Origin: Microbacterium psychrotolerans
GTDB taxonomy: Bacteria > Actinomycetota > Actinomycetes > Actinomycetales > Microbacteriaceae
Assembly (NCBI RefSeq): GCF_031085295.1
Contig: NZ_JAVFWO010000003.1
Location: 496,001 to 560,000, forward strand
Length of the DNA stretch: 64,000 nucleotides
Direction of reading: 5' to 3'
Made by a program: the position numbers and the translations under genes. This document shows, piece after piece, positions 34,401 through 37,400 of the stretch; position 1 is the stretch's first letter; each line of letters starts with the position of its first letter. Below the pieces are notes generated by a model, which was not told where the DNA came from, did not search any database, and saw only the letters and a list, made by a program, of their open reading frames with translations.

Positions 34401-37400
34401 CAACGCACCCAACTCGTACACCGACGGACAGATGGTGCAGTACCTCGCACCGGCCGCGCGCGCGTCGTTCTACAGCACGCGTGTGGACATCGTCGTGGAC
34501 GCCCAGGGAAGCCCCGTCCAGGTCGGCAGCCCGCCGACGTTCCAGATCGAGGACAACAACGTCATCGCGGTCCGCGAGCACGGACTGCAGACCGGCGACG
34601 TGGTCGTATACCGGGCGACCGGCGGCCCGCTCGGCGGCCTGTCGCAGGACACCACGTACTGGGTCATCCGCATCGACGGCAACCGCATCCAGCTCGCCGA
34701 CAGCCAGTGCCACGCGCTGGGCACGTGCGACGACGGCGGCGGCGGGCTCATCCCGATCACCGCGCTCGGTCTTGCGCCCGACATCTCCGAGACCGGTCGC
34801 AGCGTCATCCACCAGCTGTTCGCACCCGGGCAGCAGCCCATCGCCGGATTGCAGAACGGCGGCGTGTACGAGGTCTGCAACGCCACCGCCACCTCGTTCG
34901 GCCTCAAGCTCATCGAGGTCCTGGGCGTCTGCTTCACCCGTCCGCTCGGCGCGAACGGCAGCGTGGGCACGAGCCGGTTCGTCCCGGCCGTCGTCGACCT
35001 GGGCCCGGCGCTGGGGGGTGGAAAGCTCGTGGTCGACCTGACGGCGACGGGCACCGGCACGCAGCACCTGCAGGTCGCCACGATGGCGCCCTCGCTGCCG
35101 TCGGGAATCTACTCCGAGGCGAAGGTCGCCGGCGAGGGCGGCGGGTTCATCCAGGTCGGCGCGACGCGCCCCCGGGTCGCCGTCGACGCCACCCTCGACC
35201 TGACGATCGGCGACGGCGCCCGGATCGCCGCCGGCGGCGAGATCGGCGTGCATGCGCTGAACACGGCCGCCGCCGTCGCGGACGGCACCTCCGGCGGCCT
35301 CGGCTTCATCTCGATCACTCACGCTCGCGCGGTGGTCAGTGCCCAGGCCACGACGACGGTCTCGGTTCGCCCCGGAACCGACCTGTCGAGTGCGGGGGGC
35401 AGCGTCACCATCGATCCGCTCACGCTCGCGAGCGGCAACGCGTACGCCTACTCGAGCGCCGGAGGCTTCGGCCACGGCACCGAGGCCCAGACGCGCGCCG
35501 ACCTCGGCACCACGTCGCATGTCACCCTCGACGGCCGCATCACCGCGTGGAACGACATCGCCGCGTCGTCGTCGACGGCCATGCAGTCCGAGCTCCGTGC
35601 CGGTGCCTCGGGCGGATCCTTCGCCGGCAGCTCGACCTCCGGCGACTGCGGCGGCGACCCCTGCCACATCGTCGCGAACAACGACACGACGCTGACCGTC
35701 GGCGGGGCGGCGCACCTCGAGGCCGACAACGTCACCCTCGAGGCGCAGATGATCACGACCGATCTCCTCGACCACAACCGCTCCAACGGCGACGGCGCGT
35801 TCGAGGACTCGGACGCCCGCTCCGAGGTCACCCTCACCTCGAACGCGCACGTGCACCTCGTCAGCGGCGCGAAGATCATCGGCTACCAGACGGTCACCGT
35901 CCGCGCGCAGCACCTCGACCTGCGCCTCGTCGCCGATGCCCGCGCGACGTGCGGCTGCTTCGGCGGCGACAGTGACGCCGACGCGATCGTCCGGTACAAC
36001 GCGACCTCCTCGGTGACGGGCGAGGCCGGCGTCCGCATCCGCACCGCGACGCTCCGCGTCGAGGCGCTGCACCTGCAGGTCGTCGTCGATCCGCGCGCGT
36101 CGACAGGCGGCGGCTTCATCGACTTCGGCGGCGACGACGACAGCGCCGACGACAACAGGCACCGCTGGATCGACTGGAACGCCGATGTCGTGCTGCACGC
36201 GCCGAACCCGACGCTCGTCGTCGACAGCACCGGCAAGATCGTCAAGAAGTACGCCGTGACCGTGCGCGACGACCTCGGCACGGTGTACATCCTGGGTCAG
36301 ACGATCCCGGAGGGCCGGGAGATCGTCGTCGACCCGATCGAGAACAACGGCGGCGGATCGGCGACGTACTTTATCAACAACCCGGCTGGCTCGCAGGTCG
36401 GCACCCTCACGGGCGACCGGGGCACGCTGCAGGTGCAGAACACGTTCGACTTCGTCCGCCTGCACAACCACTCGAGCCGCCTGCTGCGCGTCAACGGGAT
36501 CAGCGTCGTCAACCTCGACGACGTCGGGGCCACGGTCAACGTGCAGGCCGAGGACTCGTCGGCGTTCCGCTTCCACATCGGCCGGCCCATCTTCATCCCG
36601 ACCTTCGTCGACATCGCCGACTGGGCAGGCCCGGGCACGCCCGACATCGTCCTCGCCGGCTACATCGACAACCCCATCGGCACGACGCGGGTGATCAACG
36701 AGCACGGCGACATCTGGGCGCAGGGCGCGGGCAGCATCCGCACGAACATCGCGCAGCTGCACGCGAACCAGGGCACCATCGGCGCGAGCTTCACGCTGTT
36801 CGGCATCCCCGTGCGCCTCCCGATCCCCGTCGTGCTGGTCCAGAGCGACTACCTCGTCGACGACGTCGACCCCACGCGCCCCGTGGAGCTCGTCGCCGAC
36901 GCCCGCGACGACGTGGTCCTTGACCTCACCTACGTCGCGCGGATGCCTGTCGGATCGCCCTACGCCGGCACCGCCTTCCAACCCATCCTGGGACCGATCC
37001 ACGCCGGTGACGACATCGACCTCCTCGTTCACGACTCGCTCTACGGCTCCGACGTGCCGGCCATGTCGTCGTACTGGGTGCAGGTGAACGTCACGCATCC
37101 GCCGTCGAACACGACCGTCCCGCCGACGGGGCAGTACCACACCTACTTCCACCCCGACCCGGGTCCGTGGGGCGGGTTCGACGACCCGGTGCTGGTGGCC
37201 TGGGGCACGGTGAACGAGCTTCACGACAGCGTCTACACGTTCAGCGACCTGAGCGCGGGCGACGACATCGTGGTGCGGCATCCGTCCATCGCCACCGACA
37301 TCTCGTTCGTCGTCTACTCGAACGTGGATGCGACGCTCTTCAGCATGCGGTTCCCTGCGCAGCTGTACTCGACGCAGAACGGCGACGGCGAGATCACCCT

